From: Marinobacter xestospongiae
GTDB lineage: Bacteria > Pseudomonadota > Gammaproteobacteria > Pseudomonadales > Oleiphilaceae
Direction: 5' to 3'
Assembly (NCBI RefSeq): GCF_023156385.1
Contig: NZ_JAKZAK010000007.1
Span: 1 to 64,000 of the forward strand
Length of the DNA stretch: 64,000 nt
The notes beneath the pieces were generated by a model that did no database searches, was not told where the DNA came from, and saw nothing but the letters and a program-made list of their open reading frames with translations. A program made the position numbers and the translations under genes. Shown piece after piece: positions 18,200-28,302 of this stretch (within the stretch, counting starts at the first letter, position 1; each line of letters starts with the position of its first letter).

Positions 18200-19420
18200 T
18201 CAGCCCTGGGCTTCCGCTGTCGGCTCGAAACCGGGGGCGGGGAATCGCTGCACCAGCAACAGGTACACCACCAGGGCCGCCAGCGCCGCGATGGCGATGA
18301 TCGAGGCCATCACCAGCGAGGTACCGGTGTGGAGATGGCCGACCAGGGCACCGACGCAGGCGGCCACCGTCATCTGTACGAAACCGAACAGGGCGGACGC
18401 CGATCCCGCCATACGGGGGAAGTTGGCCAGCGCTCCGGCCATGGTCTGGGGCAACACCATGCCCACCCCGGTCATGAAGATGGCCTGGGGGATGATCACC
18501 GCCCAGACGTTGAACACTTCCGCCATCGCCAAGCCGGCCATCAGCGAACCGCCGGCGACGGCGATCCCGAGCCCCCGCAGCAGCAGCTGGTCCGGCACCA
18601 GACGATGGCTCAGGCGCATGGCGGTCAGGTTGCCGGTGATGTAGCCGGCCACCATGAAGGCGAAGAACAGGCCGAAGTGCCGTGGCGACACCTCCAGGAA
18701 GTCGATCAGCACGAACGAGGACCCGGACAGGAATGCGAACAGGCCGGAGAACACCAGAGCATTGGTCAGGGTATAGCCGAGGAAGCTGATGTCCGAGGCG
18801 ATGCTGCGATAGTTGTGCCAGAGGCTGCTCAGTCGCAACGGTTGGCGGTATTCCGCTTTCATCGGTTCGGGGATGCCGAAGGCCACCACCACCGTCATCA
18901 CCAGGGCATAACCGGCCAGGGCGAGGAAGATGGAGGCCCAGCCCAGGGTGTCGAGCATCAGGCCACCGAGGGTGGGAGCAATGGCCGGTGCCAGCGCCAT
19001 GATGCTGGCCAGCAGTGCCATGATGCGGGCGGCGTCCCGGGGAGCGTAGATGTCTCGAATGGCGGCACGACCCAGCACCGGGCCGGTGGAACCGCCCAGG
19101 GCCTGGAGGAAGCGGCACAGGGTCAGGGTCTCGATGTTGGTGGCCAGGGCACAGCCCAGGCTGGCGCCGGCGAACAGCACGAAGCCGGCAATCATCACCG
19201 GTTTGCGACCGAACCGGTCCGCCAGCGGGCCACACAGCAACTGGGCCAGGGCAAAGCCGGCCATGTACACGCTGAGGGTGAGCTGGACCTGATCGGTACC
19301 CGCCGCCATGGCCTCCCCGAGGGCGGGCAGCGCGGGCAGGTACATATCGGTGGCCAGGGGGCCGAGGGCCACGGCGGCGGCCAGCAGCACGGTGGTCCAG
19401 ACGCTGGTAAGTGCGAGCAT
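18200..19420 (-). CDS. Bcr/CflA family MFS drug exporter
   Basis: A 406-residue major facilitator protein with 12 helices and Bcr/CflA features: LGPLATDMYLPALPALGEAM in the first loop, SVYMAGFALAQLLCGPLADRFGRKPVM (motif A), FLQALGGSTGPVLGRAAIRD, and LAPAIAPTLGG (the antiporter motif region). It should expel small drugs or metabolites by proton antiport. The start at 19420 has AGGA five bases upstream and is preferred to a TTG six codons earlier. The LysR gene upstream on the same strand (ending 19574) is a possible regulator. Confidence 0.88.
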   Translation of the reverse strand: MLALTSVWTTVLLAAAVALGPLATDMYLPALPALGEAMAAGTDQVQLTLSVYMAGFALAQLLCGPLADRFGRKPVMIAGFVLFAGASLGCALATNIETLTLCRFLQALGGSTGPVLGRAAIRDIYAPRDAARIMALLASIMALAPAIAPTLGGLMLDTLGWASIFLALAGYALVMTVVVAFGIPEPMKAEYRQPLRLSSLWHNYRSIASDISFLGYTLTNALVFSGLFAFLSGSSFVLIDFLEVSPRHFGLFFAFMVAGYITGNLTAMRLSHRLVPDQLLLRGLGIAVAGGSLMAGLAMAEVFNVWAVIIPQAIFMTGVGMVLPQTMAGALANFPRMAGSASALFGFVQMTVAACVGALVGHLHTGTSLVMASIIAIAALAALVVYLLLVQRFPAPGFEPTAEAQG

Positions 19421-19573
19421 GGGTATCCTGAATAGCAAGTTGGGGTGACGCCAGGGCGACCGGAACCGTCATTGGGTCGATGAGGCCACAGTCTAACGCC
19501 CCGGCGTAGCAAGATAACGACCGCTGGCTGCATATCACCTATGAACAAAATCGATCAGTTGGTTTGAGGCCTC

Positions 19574-20485
19574 TCAGGGATGCTGGCGCGCCAGTGGCTC
19601 GGCTACCGCGACCAGTTGCTGCCGCAGCCAGCGATGGGCCGGGTCATCCTGGTTGCGCTGGTGCCACAGCATCAGCAGGGAGAACGGCTTGTAGTCGAAA
19701 GGCAGGGGGGCGGTGGCGAACGGCTTCAGCAACTGGTTCGCCATGCGGCTGGGGGCGGTGGCAATCAGCTCGCTGTCTTGCAGAAAGGCCGGCAAGCCGG
19801 AAAAGTTCGACACCGTGACGTCCACCTTGCGTTCCAGCCCCCGAGCGGTGAGGGAGCCTTCCAGGGCGGTGCGTTCGCCGGCGCCGAAGAAGATACCGAT
19901 GTGGTGGGCCTGCAGGTATTCCGCCAGGGTGGCGGGAGGCTGACGGCGCCGGGCGTCGTAGAACATCACCATGCGATCATCCAGCAGCCGGCGCTGGATG
20001 ATGTCGCTGGCCGACGGTGGGTGGGGCGAGATGATCAGGTCGCAGACATCCTTGCGCAGCATGTCGGCACTGGGGATGCCGGAGGGGATCACCTGCAGGT
20101 GAATGCCCGGCGCTGCGGTACGCAGCGCTGCGGCCAGGGGGGGCAGCAGCAGGTCGCGCTGGTAGTCGTTGGCGGCAATGGTAAAGGTGAACTCAGCCTG
20201 GCCCGGCTCGAAGGGCGGTCCGGAGGCCAGCGCCTGCAGATCGTCGAGGATCTGTCGCACGTTGGGCCCCACCCGCAGGGCGTAGCGGGTAGGAGCGATG
20301 CCCCTGCCGGACTTGACGAACAGCGGGTCCCCCAGCACCTGACGCAGCCGCTCCAGGGTATGGCTCACCGCCGACTGGCTGAGGCCCAGCCGTACCGCGG
20401 CCCGCGAGACACTGCCTTCATCCAGCACGGCGATGAACACCCGCAGACTGCGGGCATCCAGGTTTAATGTATCGATGGGATTCAT
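19574..20485 (-). CDS. LysR family transcriptional regulator
   Basis: A 303-residue LysR protein: DARSLRVFIAVLDEGSVSRAAVRLG and LSQSAVSHTLERLRQVLGDPLF give the winged helix, and a typical effector-binding domain follows (FTFTIAANDYQRDLLLPPL). It is of the NodD/LinR-like subgroup by its N-terminus. It lies upstream of the Bcr/CflA exporter on the same strand, about 150 bases away, and downstream of the PhaC-like gene. Its target is uncertain. Confidence 0.86.
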   Translation of the reverse strand: MNPIDTLNLDARSLRVFIAVLDEGSVSRAAVRLGLSQSAVSHTLERLRQVLGDPLFVKSGRGIAPTRYALRVGPNVRQILDDLQALASGPPFEPGQAEFTFTIAANDYQRDLLLPPLAAALRTAAPGIHLQVIPSGIPSADMLRKDVCDLIISPHPPSASDIIQRRLLDDRMVMFYDARRRQPPATLAEYLQAHHIGIFFGAGERTALEGSLTARGLERKVDVTVSNFSGLPAFLQDSELIATAPSRMANQLLKPFATAPLPFDYKPFSLLMLWHQRNQDDPAHRWLRQQLVAVAEPLARQHP

Positions 20486-20525
20486 GAGTCCCAGTGTAGG
20501 GGAAAAGCGACCGGCGCTGAAGGTG

Positions 20526-21677
20526 TCAGTTCGAGCGCTGCGCCAGCCATTCCGCCATGTCCAGCCAGCTACTGGACGGAGCCTTGCTGCCGGCGAGGAT
20601 GCCCATGTGGCCGCCGGGTATCACCCGGAAGCTCTTGTCGGTGGAGCTGACGTGGTCCATGACCCGCTTGGCGGCGCCGGGGGTGGCCAGGGTGTCGCTG
20701 TCACCGGCGATTGCCAGCAGGTTTGCGCTGACGTTCTCCAGGCGGGCGACGTCGTCGCCGATCTGGATCTCCCCCCGGGACAGCTGGTTGTCGATCCAGA
20801 TCCGCACCACCGTGTCCTGGATGATGCCGCCGGGGTAGGCCACCATGCGGTCGAGGAAGGCGGAGGTCGTGGCATGGTTGCTGACAAACTCGCGATCGCC
20901 GAGGCGCACCACCAGCTCCCAGTAACCCATGACGCTGCCGATGGGGTTGGTAAGCTTGAAGCCGATGGTGTTGGCCCAGCCCGGGGTGTGGAACCAGTGT
21001 GGCTGGAGGTCATGGAGCCGGAAGCCGGTGCGGCTGCGGACCACCTCGGCGACGCTGGAGATGCGCTGGTACAGCAGCCCCATCAGGCCGGAGGCGTGGC
21101 TGTCGATGGGCGAGCCCAGCACAATGGCGTTGCGGATGTGCTGGTCGCGGCTGAGGGCCGAGTAGAACAGGGTGAACATGCCGCCCATGCTCCAGCCGTG
21201 CAGCGACAGTTCCTGCTCGCCGCTGTGCTGGCGCACCCGGTTGAGGTACTCCGGCAGCAGTTCCGCGACATAGGTGTGCATGTTGTAGTGGCTGTGCTCA
21301 CGGGTGGGCACACCCCAGTCGATCAGGTACACCTCAAACCCCTTGGCGCGCAGGAAGCGGACCAGGCTGCGTTGGGGAAACAGGTCGTAGATCAGCATGT
21401 TGACCGCCAGTGGCGGCACAATCACGATCGGTGTCCGGTGTGACTGGTGATTGACCTCGATGGTCCGGTCGCCGAGTTCGATGTGGTCTTCGGTCAGCGG
21501 CGGGTAGTAGCGCAGGCTGACCAGGCCGTCGCTGTGCAGGGTCTGGAACGGTGTCTGTCCGGCCTGCACCAGGCTGGCGGCGCGGAATACCCGGTCAAAG
21601 GCGTTGCCGGCATAGAGGGCGGACTGGCGGCCCAGGCCGGCGGCCCGCTTGAGGGTGGACTGGATCAGGTTTGGCAT
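20526..21677 (-). CDS. PHA-synthase-like alpha/beta hydrolase, Ser nucleophile
   Basis: A 383-residue protein related to class I/III PHA synthases (PhaC). Shared features are PIVIVPPLAVNMLIYDL, SLVRFLRAKGFEVYLIDWGVP, a lipase-like elbow, and AGDSDTLATP and PGGHMG for the acid and histidine (about D328 and H357). The nucleophile elbow is GWSMGG, so serine (about 163) stands where PHA synthases have cysteine. It may therefore be a hydrolase or acyltransferase rather than a polymerase. The start at 21677 is chosen because upstream codons do not look coding; its ribosome site is weak. No phaA, phaB or phasin gene is adjacent. Confidence 0.78.
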   Translation of the reverse strand: MPNLIQSTLKRAAGLGRQSALYAGNAFDRVFRAASLVQAGQTPFQTLHSDGLVSLRYYPPLTEDHIELGDRTIEVNHQSHRTPIVIVPPLAVNMLIYDLFPQRSLVRFLRAKGFEVYLIDWGVPTREHSHYNMHTYVAELLPEYLNRVRQHSGEQELSLHGWSMGGMFTLFYSALSRDQHIRNAIVLGSPIDSHASGLMGLLYQRISSVAEVVRSRTGFRLHDLQPHWFHTPGWANTIGFKLTNPIGSVMGYWELVVRLGDREFVSNHATTSAFLDRMVAYPGGIIQDTVVRIWIDNQLSRGEIQIGDDVARLENVSANLLAIAGDSDTLATPGAAKRVMDHVSSTDKSFRVIPGGHMGILAGSKAPSSSWLDMAEWLAQRSN

Positions 21678-21896
21678 GCTCGGGTCCGTTGGCGCGTGAA
21701 TCGTGGTAATCGCCGAGTATAGGAGGGTGGCGTCGGGGCGCCATGGCACAAGTGTCTCCGGCCTCGGGCACATCAGTCACCTTGGGCCAGCACTGCCCAA
21801 GCCCTGCCGGCGTTGTTATCATGCGCGCCGGAGATGGAGTCCGGCGGCGATCCGCACGGCGGCTCCCAACATCAACAACAACACGGATTCTCACCC

Positions 21897-22802
21897 ATGC
21901 TCAGCTTTTTGCCTGCCCCGGTAATCGGCGTTATCAATGCCCTGCTGCTGGGACTCAACACCCTGTTCTGGTGTCTGCTGCTCTACATTCCCGCGGTGTT
22001 GAAACTGATTGTGCCGATCCACGGTTTCCGGGTGCTCTGTACCCGCCTGATCATCTGGATATCGGAATCCTGGGTCGCCTGCAACACCGGCTGGATGAAG
22101 CTGACCCACGCCACCGACTGGCGCATCAGCGGTGCCGATCAGCTGCAGCGTGAAGGCTGGTACCTGGTACTGTGCAACCATCAGAGCTGGGTGGACATCC
22201 TGGCCATGCAGCGGGTGTTCAACCGCCAGGCACCGTTTCTGAAGTTTTTCCTCAAGAAGGAGCTGATCTGGGTGCCGGTGATCGGCCTGGCCTGGTGGGG
22301 CCTGGATTTCCCGTTCATGAAGCGCTATTCCCGGGAGTACCTGATCAAACACCCGGAAAAGCGTGGCGAGGACCTGCGTGCCACCCGGGCGGCCTGTGAG
22401 AAATTCCGCTACACCCCGGTGAGTGTGATGAACTTTGTTGAGGGCACCCGCTTCACCCCTGCCAAACATCAGCGCCAGAAATCCTCCTACCAGAATCTGC
22501 TGACGCCCAAGGCCGGCGGGGTCGCCTTTGTGCTGGATGCCATGGGCGATGCGATGCAGACGCTGGTAAACGTGACCATCGCCTACCCCGGCGGGGCACC
22601 GACGTTCTGGGATTTCCTCTGCGGAAGGGTGCCGTCGATCACTCTGGAAGTGGAGACCGTGGAGATTCCCGCGGAACTCAAGGGGCGTGACTACGCCAAC
22701 GACGCCGAGCACCGTCGCAACGTCAAAGACTGGCTGGCGGGCCTGTGGCAGGCCAAGGACCGCCGTCTGGCAGAGCTATTGGGAGACCGCAGCGGGGACT
22801 GA
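21897..22802 (+). CDS. YihG-type lysophospholipid acyltransferase
   Basis: A 301-residue membrane acyltransferase of the PlsC superfamily, closest in form to YihG. Two N-terminal membrane helices (LPAPVIGVINALLLGLNTLFW; LLYIPAVLKLIVPI) are followed by the catalytic NHQSWVDI (the HX4D motif), FPFMKRYSR and FVEGTRFT. The family adds a fatty acyl group to 1-acylglycerol phosphate or similar lipids at the inner membrane. The start at 21897 removes a 28-codon stretch without coding character. It ends 7 bases from the small acidic gene on the other strand. Confidence 0.87.
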   Translation: MLSFLPAPVIGVINALLLGLNTLFWCLLLYIPAVLKLIVPIHGFRVLCTRLIIWISESWVACNTGWMKLTHATDWRISGADQLQREGWYLVLCNHQSWVDILAMQRVFNRQAPFLKFFLKKELIWVPVIGLAWWGLDFPFMKRYSREYLIKHPEKRGEDLRATRAACEKFRYTPVSVMNFVEGTRFTPAKHQRQKSSYQNLLTPKAGGVAFVLDAMGDAMQTLVNVTIAYPGGAPTFWDFLCGRVPSITLEVETVEIPAELKGRDYANDAEHRRNVKDWLAGLWQAKDRRLAELLGDRSGD

Positions 22803-22809
22803 GTTGCCC

Positions 22810-23019
22810 TCAGTCCCGCCGGTCGTCGTCCTCTTCCACCTCATCCGGGTGGTCCTGCTTGAAGCGTTCCCAGTCCTCCCAGTCAAACGGGGTACCGGCG
22901 TGGGGGCGCTTCAGATGCTTGGCGTGCTCCATTGCGTTGTGGCGCAGGCTGTGGTCACGCTCTTCCTCATCCTTGTCGAAACCGTACTTGCGCAGAAATT
23001 CATCGGGGCTCATGGGCAT
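22810..23019 (-). CDS. small acidic protein of unknown function
   Basis: A 69-residue charged protein rich in Asp, Glu, Lys, Arg and His (PDEFLRKYGFDKDEEERDHSL; DWEDWERFKQDHPDE). It has no membrane segment or signal. GAGG nine bases before the ATG supports translation, and a second ATG lies two codons on. It precedes nothing on its strand; its own upstream neighbour is the RNase II gene, 63 bases away and in the same direction, so it may be read from the RNase transcript. No family is recognised. Confidence 0.6.
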   Translation of the reverse strand: MPMSPDEFLRKYGFDKDEEERDHSLRHNAMEHAKHLKRPHAGTPFDWEDWERFKQDHPDEVEEDDDRRD

Positions 23020-23082
23020 CGTGGATCACCTCGTCTGGTGTGCTCACTTCTACTCTTACGATGCGCCTGGCCCCGCTGGATT

Positions 23083-25083
23083 TCAAGCGTTGGTGCCGGT
23101 GGACTCGGCAGCTGCCTCGGTGGTGTCGGTCGCGGCCGTTTCCACCAGACGGAACAGGATCTGCTTGCGGGTCAGGTCTACCTCGGCGAGGGCCACCGTG
23201 ACCGGCTGTTCCAGCTGGAAGGTGCGGCCGTTCTTGTTGTGCACCAGACGCAGGGTCACCGGATCAAAGCTGTACTTGCCCTCCAGACCCTTGCAACTGA
23301 CAAAGCCCTCCAGACCGTTGCTGTCCAGGCGCACAAAGAAGCCGGCGGGAATGGTACGGACAATGGTGCCACTGAGTTCGGCGTCACCCAGGCTGGGTGC
23401 GAACTCGCACTTGAGCCAGTTCTCCAGGCTGTTGGCGGCCTGGCGGGCGGTGATCTGGCTGCGCTGCAGGGCATCGAGCTGGTCGGCGTCGAGGGCCGGG
23501 GCCGGCTGCTGCCACAACGCCGCCTTGATCAGGCGGTGAACGTGGAAGTCGCTGTACTTGCGCAGCGGTGAGGTGAAGGTGGTGTAGGCCGACAGGCCCA
23601 TGCCCTGGTGTGGCGCCGGCTGGAACGACAGCTCCACCCGGGCCAGCTGGCGGGCAACGATGGCCTTGACCGGAACCTCGGCGTCTAGCCCTTCGCTGCG
23701 CTGCATCAGCGTACGGAAATCCTCGGCCTTGGCCGGGTCCAGATCCGCCAGTGCGGGGGCGAAGTTGCCCAACAGGGTGCGAACATTGTCCAGACGGTCT
23801 TCCCGCAGGCCGGGGTGGGTGATGAACAGACCGCTGTCCTGCTGGCTGAGGAAGTCGGCGGCGCAGCGGTTGGCGGCGACCATGCATTCCTCCACCAGAC
23901 GATGGGCTTCGGTCTGCAGGGCCGGCTCGATCTGGCGGATGCGCTTGTGTTCGTCCAGGCGCAGGCGGAATTCCGGCCGGTCGCTGCTGAGCAGGGCGTG
24001 TTCTTCGCGCCAGCGCCGCAGTGCAGTGGCGGCCTGGTGGAGCTGGTCCAGGCTGGTGGCGACGCCGTCGGCGAGGGCCCGGGTATCGTCACTTTCGCGG
24101 CCTTCAAGTACCTGTGCCACCAGCTCGTAGCTGAGCTTGCCGTGGGAACGGATCACCGCCTGACGGAAACGGTAGTCGCTGACGCTGCCGTCGTTGTTGA
24201 CCTGCAGATCACACACCAGCGCCAGCCGGCGGCTGTCGGGCATCAGTGAGCACAGGCGAGTGCTGATGGCATCCGGGAACATGGGGCGCGGTTCGCCAGG
24301 GAAATAGATCGCAGTGGCACGGCTACGGGCTTCGAGCTCCGCCGGGCTGCCCGCCGCAATCAACGCGGTGGGATCGGCAATGGCGACGGACACGGTCCAG
24401 CCGGTGGCGTTGGCTTCCGCCATCAGGGCGTCGTCCATATCCTGGGTGCTGGGGCTGTCGATGGTGACGTAAGGCTGCGCGGTCAGGTCTTCGCGGTCAC
24501 CGGTCTGGGCTTCCACCGCCTGCTCGTCCAGCGCCTCGGCCTGTTGTTCGACGGCCTGGGGCCAGGCATCGTCCAGATCAAAGCTGGCCAGGGTGAATGC
24601 CCGTTCCAGTCCCGGATCGCCGGCCTGGCCGATGATCCGCAGAACCTTGGCCTGACCTTTGCCATCCTTGATCGGATGCTTGTGGATGCGACAGTAGATG
24701 TAGTCGTCCGGCTGGGCGCCTTTGCGCTCCTTGGGCGGGATGAAGATCCAGCGATTGATGCCCGGGGTTTCCGGCACCACAAAGTGGCCCTTGCCCTTGA
24801 CCAGGTAGCGGCCGACAAACGTGGTCAGCCCGCCGGACAGCAGTTCGTCCACCGCACCCTGGGTCTTGCCCTTGTCGTCCTGGGTCTCGGTGACATTGAT
24901 GCGGTCACCCGGCAGCACCTTCTGCATCTCTTCCGGCGGCAGGAACAGGTCCCGGCCTTCGTCCAGGGCAACAAAGCCGAAGCGGCCGTTGGTGGCTTTG
25001 ACGGTGCCGGGAAAGACAACCTTGTTCTGCTTGATATCGGTCTTGAGCTGGCGCAACTGGGTGAGCGCATCGGCATTGAGCAT
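23083..25083 (-). CDS. rnb: RNase II family 3'-5' exoribonuclease
   Basis: A 666-residue RNase II/R family enzyme that degrades RNA from the 3' end. N-terminal cold-shock-like OB folds (GTVKATNGRFGFVALDEGRDLFLPPEEMQ) precede the RNB catalytic domain with its metal-binding aspartates (YVTIDSPSTQDMDDALMA). It continues with FTSPLRKYSDFHVHRLI, the conserved RNB tail, and a C-terminal S1-type domain. At 666 residues it is nearer RNase II (about 640) than RNase R (over 750), so rnb is the better label. The 116-base gap upstream should hold its promoter. The ribosome site is poor. Confidence 0.9.
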   Translation of the reverse strand: MLNADALTQLRQLKTDIKQNKVVFPGTVKATNGRFGFVALDEGRDLFLPPEEMQKVLPGDRINVTETQDDKGKTQGAVDELLSGGLTTFVGRYLVKGKGHFVVPETPGINRWIFIPPKERKGAQPDDYIYCRIHKHPIKDGKGQAKVLRIIGQAGDPGLERAFTLASFDLDDAWPQAVEQQAEALDEQAVEAQTGDREDLTAQPYVTIDSPSTQDMDDALMAEANATGWTVSVAIADPTALIAAGSPAELEARSRATAIYFPGEPRPMFPDAISTRLCSLMPDSRRLALVCDLQVNNDGSVSDYRFRQAVIRSHGKLSYELVAQVLEGRESDDTRALADGVATSLDQLHQAATALRRWREEHALLSSDRPEFRLRLDEHKRIRQIEPALQTEAHRLVEECMVAANRCAADFLSQQDSGLFITHPGLREDRLDNVRTLLGNFAPALADLDPAKAEDFRTLMQRSEGLDAEVPVKAIVARQLARVELSFQPAPHQGMGLSAYTTFTSPLRKYSDFHVHRLIKAALWQQPAPALDADQLDALQRSQITARQAANSLENWLKCEFAPSLGDAELSGTIVRTIPAGFFVRLDSNGLEGFVSCKGLEGKYSFDPVTLRLVHNKNGRTFQLEQPVTVALAEVDLTRKQILFRLVETAATDTTEAAAESTGTNA

Positions 25084-25199
25084 TGGGGGTATACCTGGCT
25101 GGACTGGCTGGATGACTTTGGCCGGAGAGTATACCGTTTTCCATCCCCAGCGTCAGACAGCGGCGCCTGAAATTGCCGCCATCCGACACCGGTGTGAGC

Positions 25200-25643
25200 T
25201 CAGGGGTAGCTGGCAAACACCCGGCTCTGGCCGTCATCATTGAACAGCAGCACCTGGTAGGCATCGCGCTGCTGGCCCACTTCCATGCCCGGGGAGCCCA
25301 GTGGCATGCCGGGGACGGTCAGGCCGCGGGCGTCCGGAGCCTGGGCGAGGAGGCGGTGGATGTCACTGGCCGGGACATGGCCTTCGATGACGTAGTCGTC
25401 GACAAAGGCGGTGTGGCAACTGGCCAGGGCCGGGGTCAGGCCGGCGTTGGCCTTGATGCGGTTCATGGCGTTGGAATCGATGGCCTTGACCTCAAAACCG
25501 TTATCTTCGAGATGACGCACCCAGTCGGTACAGCAGCCACAGGTCGGGGATTTGTACACGGTCACCTCCGGTGCCTCGTCGGCATGGCTGTGACCGGCAA
25601 GCATCAGGGTACTCAGGCCCAGGGCCAGGCTCAGTCGTTTCAT
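25200..25643 (-). CDS. DUF411 metal-binding periplasmic protein
   Basis: A 147-residue exported protein: signal peptide MKRLSLALGLSTLMLAGHSHA, then the DUF411 domain with YKSPTCGCCTDWVRHLEDNGF, whose CGCC cysteines are the likely metal site. DUF411 proteins are often found with copper or silver resistance genes. It is the last gene of the copper operon; its ATG overlaps the stop of the preceding 40-residue peptide by one base (TGATG), a sign of coupled translation. Longer upstream frame sequence is out of context and rejected. Confidence 0.86.
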   Translation of the reverse strand: MKRLSLALGLSTLMLAGHSHADEAPEVTVYKSPTCGCCTDWVRHLEDNGFEVKAIDSNAMNRIKANAGLTPALASCHTAFVDDYVIEGHVPASDIHRLLAQAPDARGLTVPGMPLGSPGMEVGQQRDAYQVLLFNDDGQSRVFASYP

Positions 25644-25765
25644 CAGTGTTTGCCTCGTTGCTGGGGGGCGGAATCGGATTTGCCGGCACGGGGTGACAGC
25701 CAGAACCACCAGACGATGGCGGCCATCAGGGCCAGTCCTGCGGTATTGACCAGAAAAGTCGTCAT
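25643..25765 (-). CDS. 40-residue single-pass membrane peptide in copper operon
   Basis: A short gene between copA and the DUF411 gene. It reads [20 protein letters not shown], then FWLSPRAGKSDSAPQQRGKH, so it is one membrane helix with a basic tail. Its ATG overlaps the copA stop (TGATG) and its stop overlaps the DUF411 start (TGATG), so all three genes are joined by one-base overlaps. This arrangement is strong evidence that it is translated. It could help CopA or load metal, but no function is established. Confidence 0.78.
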   Translation of the reverse strand: MTTFLVNTAGLALMAAIVWWFWLSPRAGKSDSAPQQRGKH

Positions 25766-28302
25766 CAGTTTCTCCCTGGTTTGCCCGGGCGGAACAGCCG
25801 CAGGCGGTTGGCATTGGTCACGACGGTAACGGACGACAGCGACATCGCCGCCCCCGCCAGAATCGGGCTCATCAGGATGCCCCAGACCGGGTACAGCAGG
25901 CCGGCGGCCACCGGGATACCAAGGCTATTGTAGAGAAACGCGCCGAACAGGTTCTGGTGGATGTTGCGGATGGTGGCGCGGGAGATCGCGATGGTGTCGG
26001 CGACCCCGTGCAGGGACCCTCGCATCAGCGTGACGGCGGCGCTTTCGATGGCGACATCGGTGCCGGTGCCGATGGCGAAGCCCACGTCGGCGGCGGCCAG
26101 CGCCGGGGCATCGTTGATGCCGTCACCCACCATGGCGACCCGGTGGCCCTTGCCCCGCATTTCTTCGACGATGCGGGCCTTGTCCTCCGGCAGGACGCTG
26201 GCGCGGTACTGGTCAACGCCGGCACTGCGGGCAATGGCGGCGGCTGTGGACTCGACGTCTCCGGTCACCATCATTACCTGGATGCCCGCGTCATGCAGCC
26301 GACGGATGGCGGCGGCGGAATCGTCCTTGATGGCATCGGCGACCCCGATCACCCCCAGCGGCTGATCACCGAGGGTGAGAAACAGCGGGGTGCCGGCGTC
26401 ATTGCTGATGTCGCGCTCGGCGTCGGTCAGCGCGCTCAGGTCCAGACCTTCCTGCTCCAGCCAGCGGCGGTTGCCAAGACGCAGGGGCTGGCCCTGATAG
26501 CGGCCGGCAACGCCCTTGCCGTTCAGGGCCTCAAAATCCGTCACCTCGGCGAAACGCTGACCGGTGTTGTCGGCTGCCTGTACGATGGCCTGGGCCAGTG
26601 GGTGCTCGGAATGCCGTTCCAGGCCAGCAGCCAGGGCCAGCAACTCATCGTCGCTGCCGGTGAGGGCGTGGCTGTGAGTGACCGTGGGCTGGCCGCGGGT
26701 GATGGTGCCGGTTTTGTCGAGGATCACCAGGTCCAGCTTGCCGGCGGTCTGCAGGGCTTCGCCCTGGCGAATCAGCGCGCCGTATTCGGCGGCTTTACCC
26801 ACACCCACCATCACCGACATCGGGGTCGCCAGGCCGAGGGCGCATGGGCAGGCGATGATCAGTACGGTGGTGGCGGCCACCATCATGTGGACCACGGCGG
26901 GCTCCGGCCCCAGGTTGTACCAGAGCAGCGCAGAGATCACCGCAATCAGCATCACCGTTGGCACAAACACCGCCGAGATCCGATCCGCCAGACGGCCAAT
27001 GGAGGGCTTGGCGCCCTGGGCTTTCTTCACCAGCCGGATGATCTGGGCCAGGGCGGTGTCGCTGCCGACCCGGGTGGCCTGATAGACGATGGCGCCCTGG
27101 GTGTTGAGGGTGCCGGCGGCCACGGTATCGCCGATGGTCTTGCTCACGGGCATCGGTTCGCCGGTCAGCATGCTCTCGTCGATGCGGGTCTGGCCTTCGC
27201 AGATGTCACCGTCCACCGGCAGTTTTTCACCGGGGCGGACCCGGATGCGGTCGCCGACCACCACTTGTTCCACTGGCAGATCCACTTCCTCGCCGTTGCG
27301 GATCACTCTGGCGGTGCGGGCGCGCAGGTCCAGCAGCCGGCGCACGGCCTCGGAGGTCTTGCCCTTGGCGCGCAGTTCCAGGGCCTGACCCAGGTTGATC
27401 AGGCCGATGATCATCGCCGACGCCTCAAAGTAGACGTGGCGGGCCGCCATGGGCAGCGCCTCGGGCACCAGCGCTACGGCCATGGAGTAGAACCAGGCGG
27501 TGCCGGTACCAAGGGCGATCAGGGTATCCATGTTGGCGTTGTGGTGGCGGAACGCTTTCCAGGCGCCGGTGAAGTAGTGGCCGCCGGTACTGAGCATCAC
27601 CACCAGCGTGGTCAGGCCCAGCAGTTGCCAGGTGGTCTGGTTGGCGGCGGAGATGGTCATCGATCCAAACCCCATGCCCCAGACCATCAGCCCCAGACCC
27701 AGCCCGAGGCTGACCGCCATCTTTGCCAGCAGGCTGCGATAACGCTGGCGCTCTTCGGCCTGACGGCGTTCGTCGTCGCGGTCCGGGTCCTCAATGGGGC
27801 GGGCGCCGTAGCCGGCGCTTTCCACGGCGGCCACCAGGGCATCGCTTTGGTCGCTGCCATAGACGTCGGCGGTGCCATCAGCCAGGTTCATGCGGGCCTG
27901 GGTGACACCCGGCACCGCCAACAGGGCCTGCTCGATGGTGCGGACGCAGGAGGCGCAGGTTGCACCGCTGACCGCCAGCTGGAGAGCAACTTCCTGCTCC
28001 GGCGCGGGCTCTGCTGCTGGCTCGGTCTCTGGACTGGTCTTGTTGGACTCGACGGATTTGGCAGCCTTGCAGCAGCTGGAACCTGTCCGTTGAGCGGGGT
28101 ACCCGGCTTCGGTGATGAGCCTGGCGGCGGCGTCCGGATCGGTGCCGGCGGGCAGTTGCACCGTCTGTTGTTCCAGGTCGATGGTGACTTGCTCCGGGTC
28201 GGCGACCAGCTCTGCCAGGGCCTTGCGGATCTTGCGGGCACAGCCCTGGCAGGAAGCGCCGGAGATGGTCAGTTGTGGACGGGGCTGGCTGAGATCAGTC
28301 AT
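25765..28302 (-). CDS. copA: copper-exporting P1B-type ATPase
   Basis: An 845-residue P1B ATPase. Two N-terminal HMA metal-binding domains carry CQGC (Cys18/21) and CASC (Cys116/119), joined by a linker with an extra CC pair (77-78). Eight membrane helices follow, with CPC (about 485) typical of Cu+/Ag+ pumps, DKTGTITRG phosphorylation site (about 527), [10 protein letters not shown] (the HP locus), and [10 protein letters not shown]. It exports Cu+ from the cytoplasm. It overlaps merR by 8 bases upstream and the small membrane gene by one base downstream. It is under the MerR-type promoter at 28811-28842. Confidence 0.94.
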   Translation of the reverse strand: MTDLSQPRPQLTISGASCQGCARKIRKALAELVADPEQVTIDLEQQTVQLPAGTDPDAAARLITEAGYPAQRTGSSCCKAAKSVESNKTSPETEPAAEPAPEQEVALQLAVSGATCASCVRTIEQALLAVPGVTQARMNLADGTADVYGSDQSDALVAAVESAGYGARPIEDPDRDDERRQAEERQRYRSLLAKMAVSLGLGLGLMVWGMGFGSMTISAANQTTWQLLGLTTLVVMLSTGGHYFTGAWKAFRHHNANMDTLIALGTGTAWFYSMAVALVPEALPMAARHVYFEASAMIIGLINLGQALELRAKGKTSEAVRRLLDLRARTARVIRNGEEVDLPVEQVVVGDRIRVRPGEKLPVDGDICEGQTRIDESMLTGEPMPVSKTIGDTVAAGTLNTQGAIVYQATRVGSDTALAQIIRLVKKAQGAKPSIGRLADRISAVFVPTVMLIAVISALLWYNLGPEPAVVHMMVAATTVLIIACPCALGLATPMSVMVGVGKAAEYGALIRQGEALQTAGKLDLVILDKTGTITRGQPTVTHSHALTGSDDELLALAAGLERHSEHPLAQAIVQAADNTGQRFAEVTDFEALNGKGVAGRYQGQPLRLGNRRWLEQEGLDLSALTDAERDISNDAGTPLFLTLGDQPLGVIGVADAIKDDSAAAIRRLHDAGIQVMMVTGDVESTAAAIARSAGVDQYRASVLPEDKARIVEEMRGKGHRVAMVGDGINDAPALAAADVGFAIGTGTDVAIESAAVTLMRGSLHGVADTIAISRATIRNIHQNLFGAFLYNSLGIPVAAGLLYPVWGILMSPILAGAAMSLSSVTVVTNANRLRLFRPGKPGRN

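Noticed and set aside
18144..19538. 464-residue minus-strand frame overlapping the Bcr/CflA gene
   Set aside because: Out of frame with the clear MFS protein and Arg/Pro/Gly-rich; a shadow of it.
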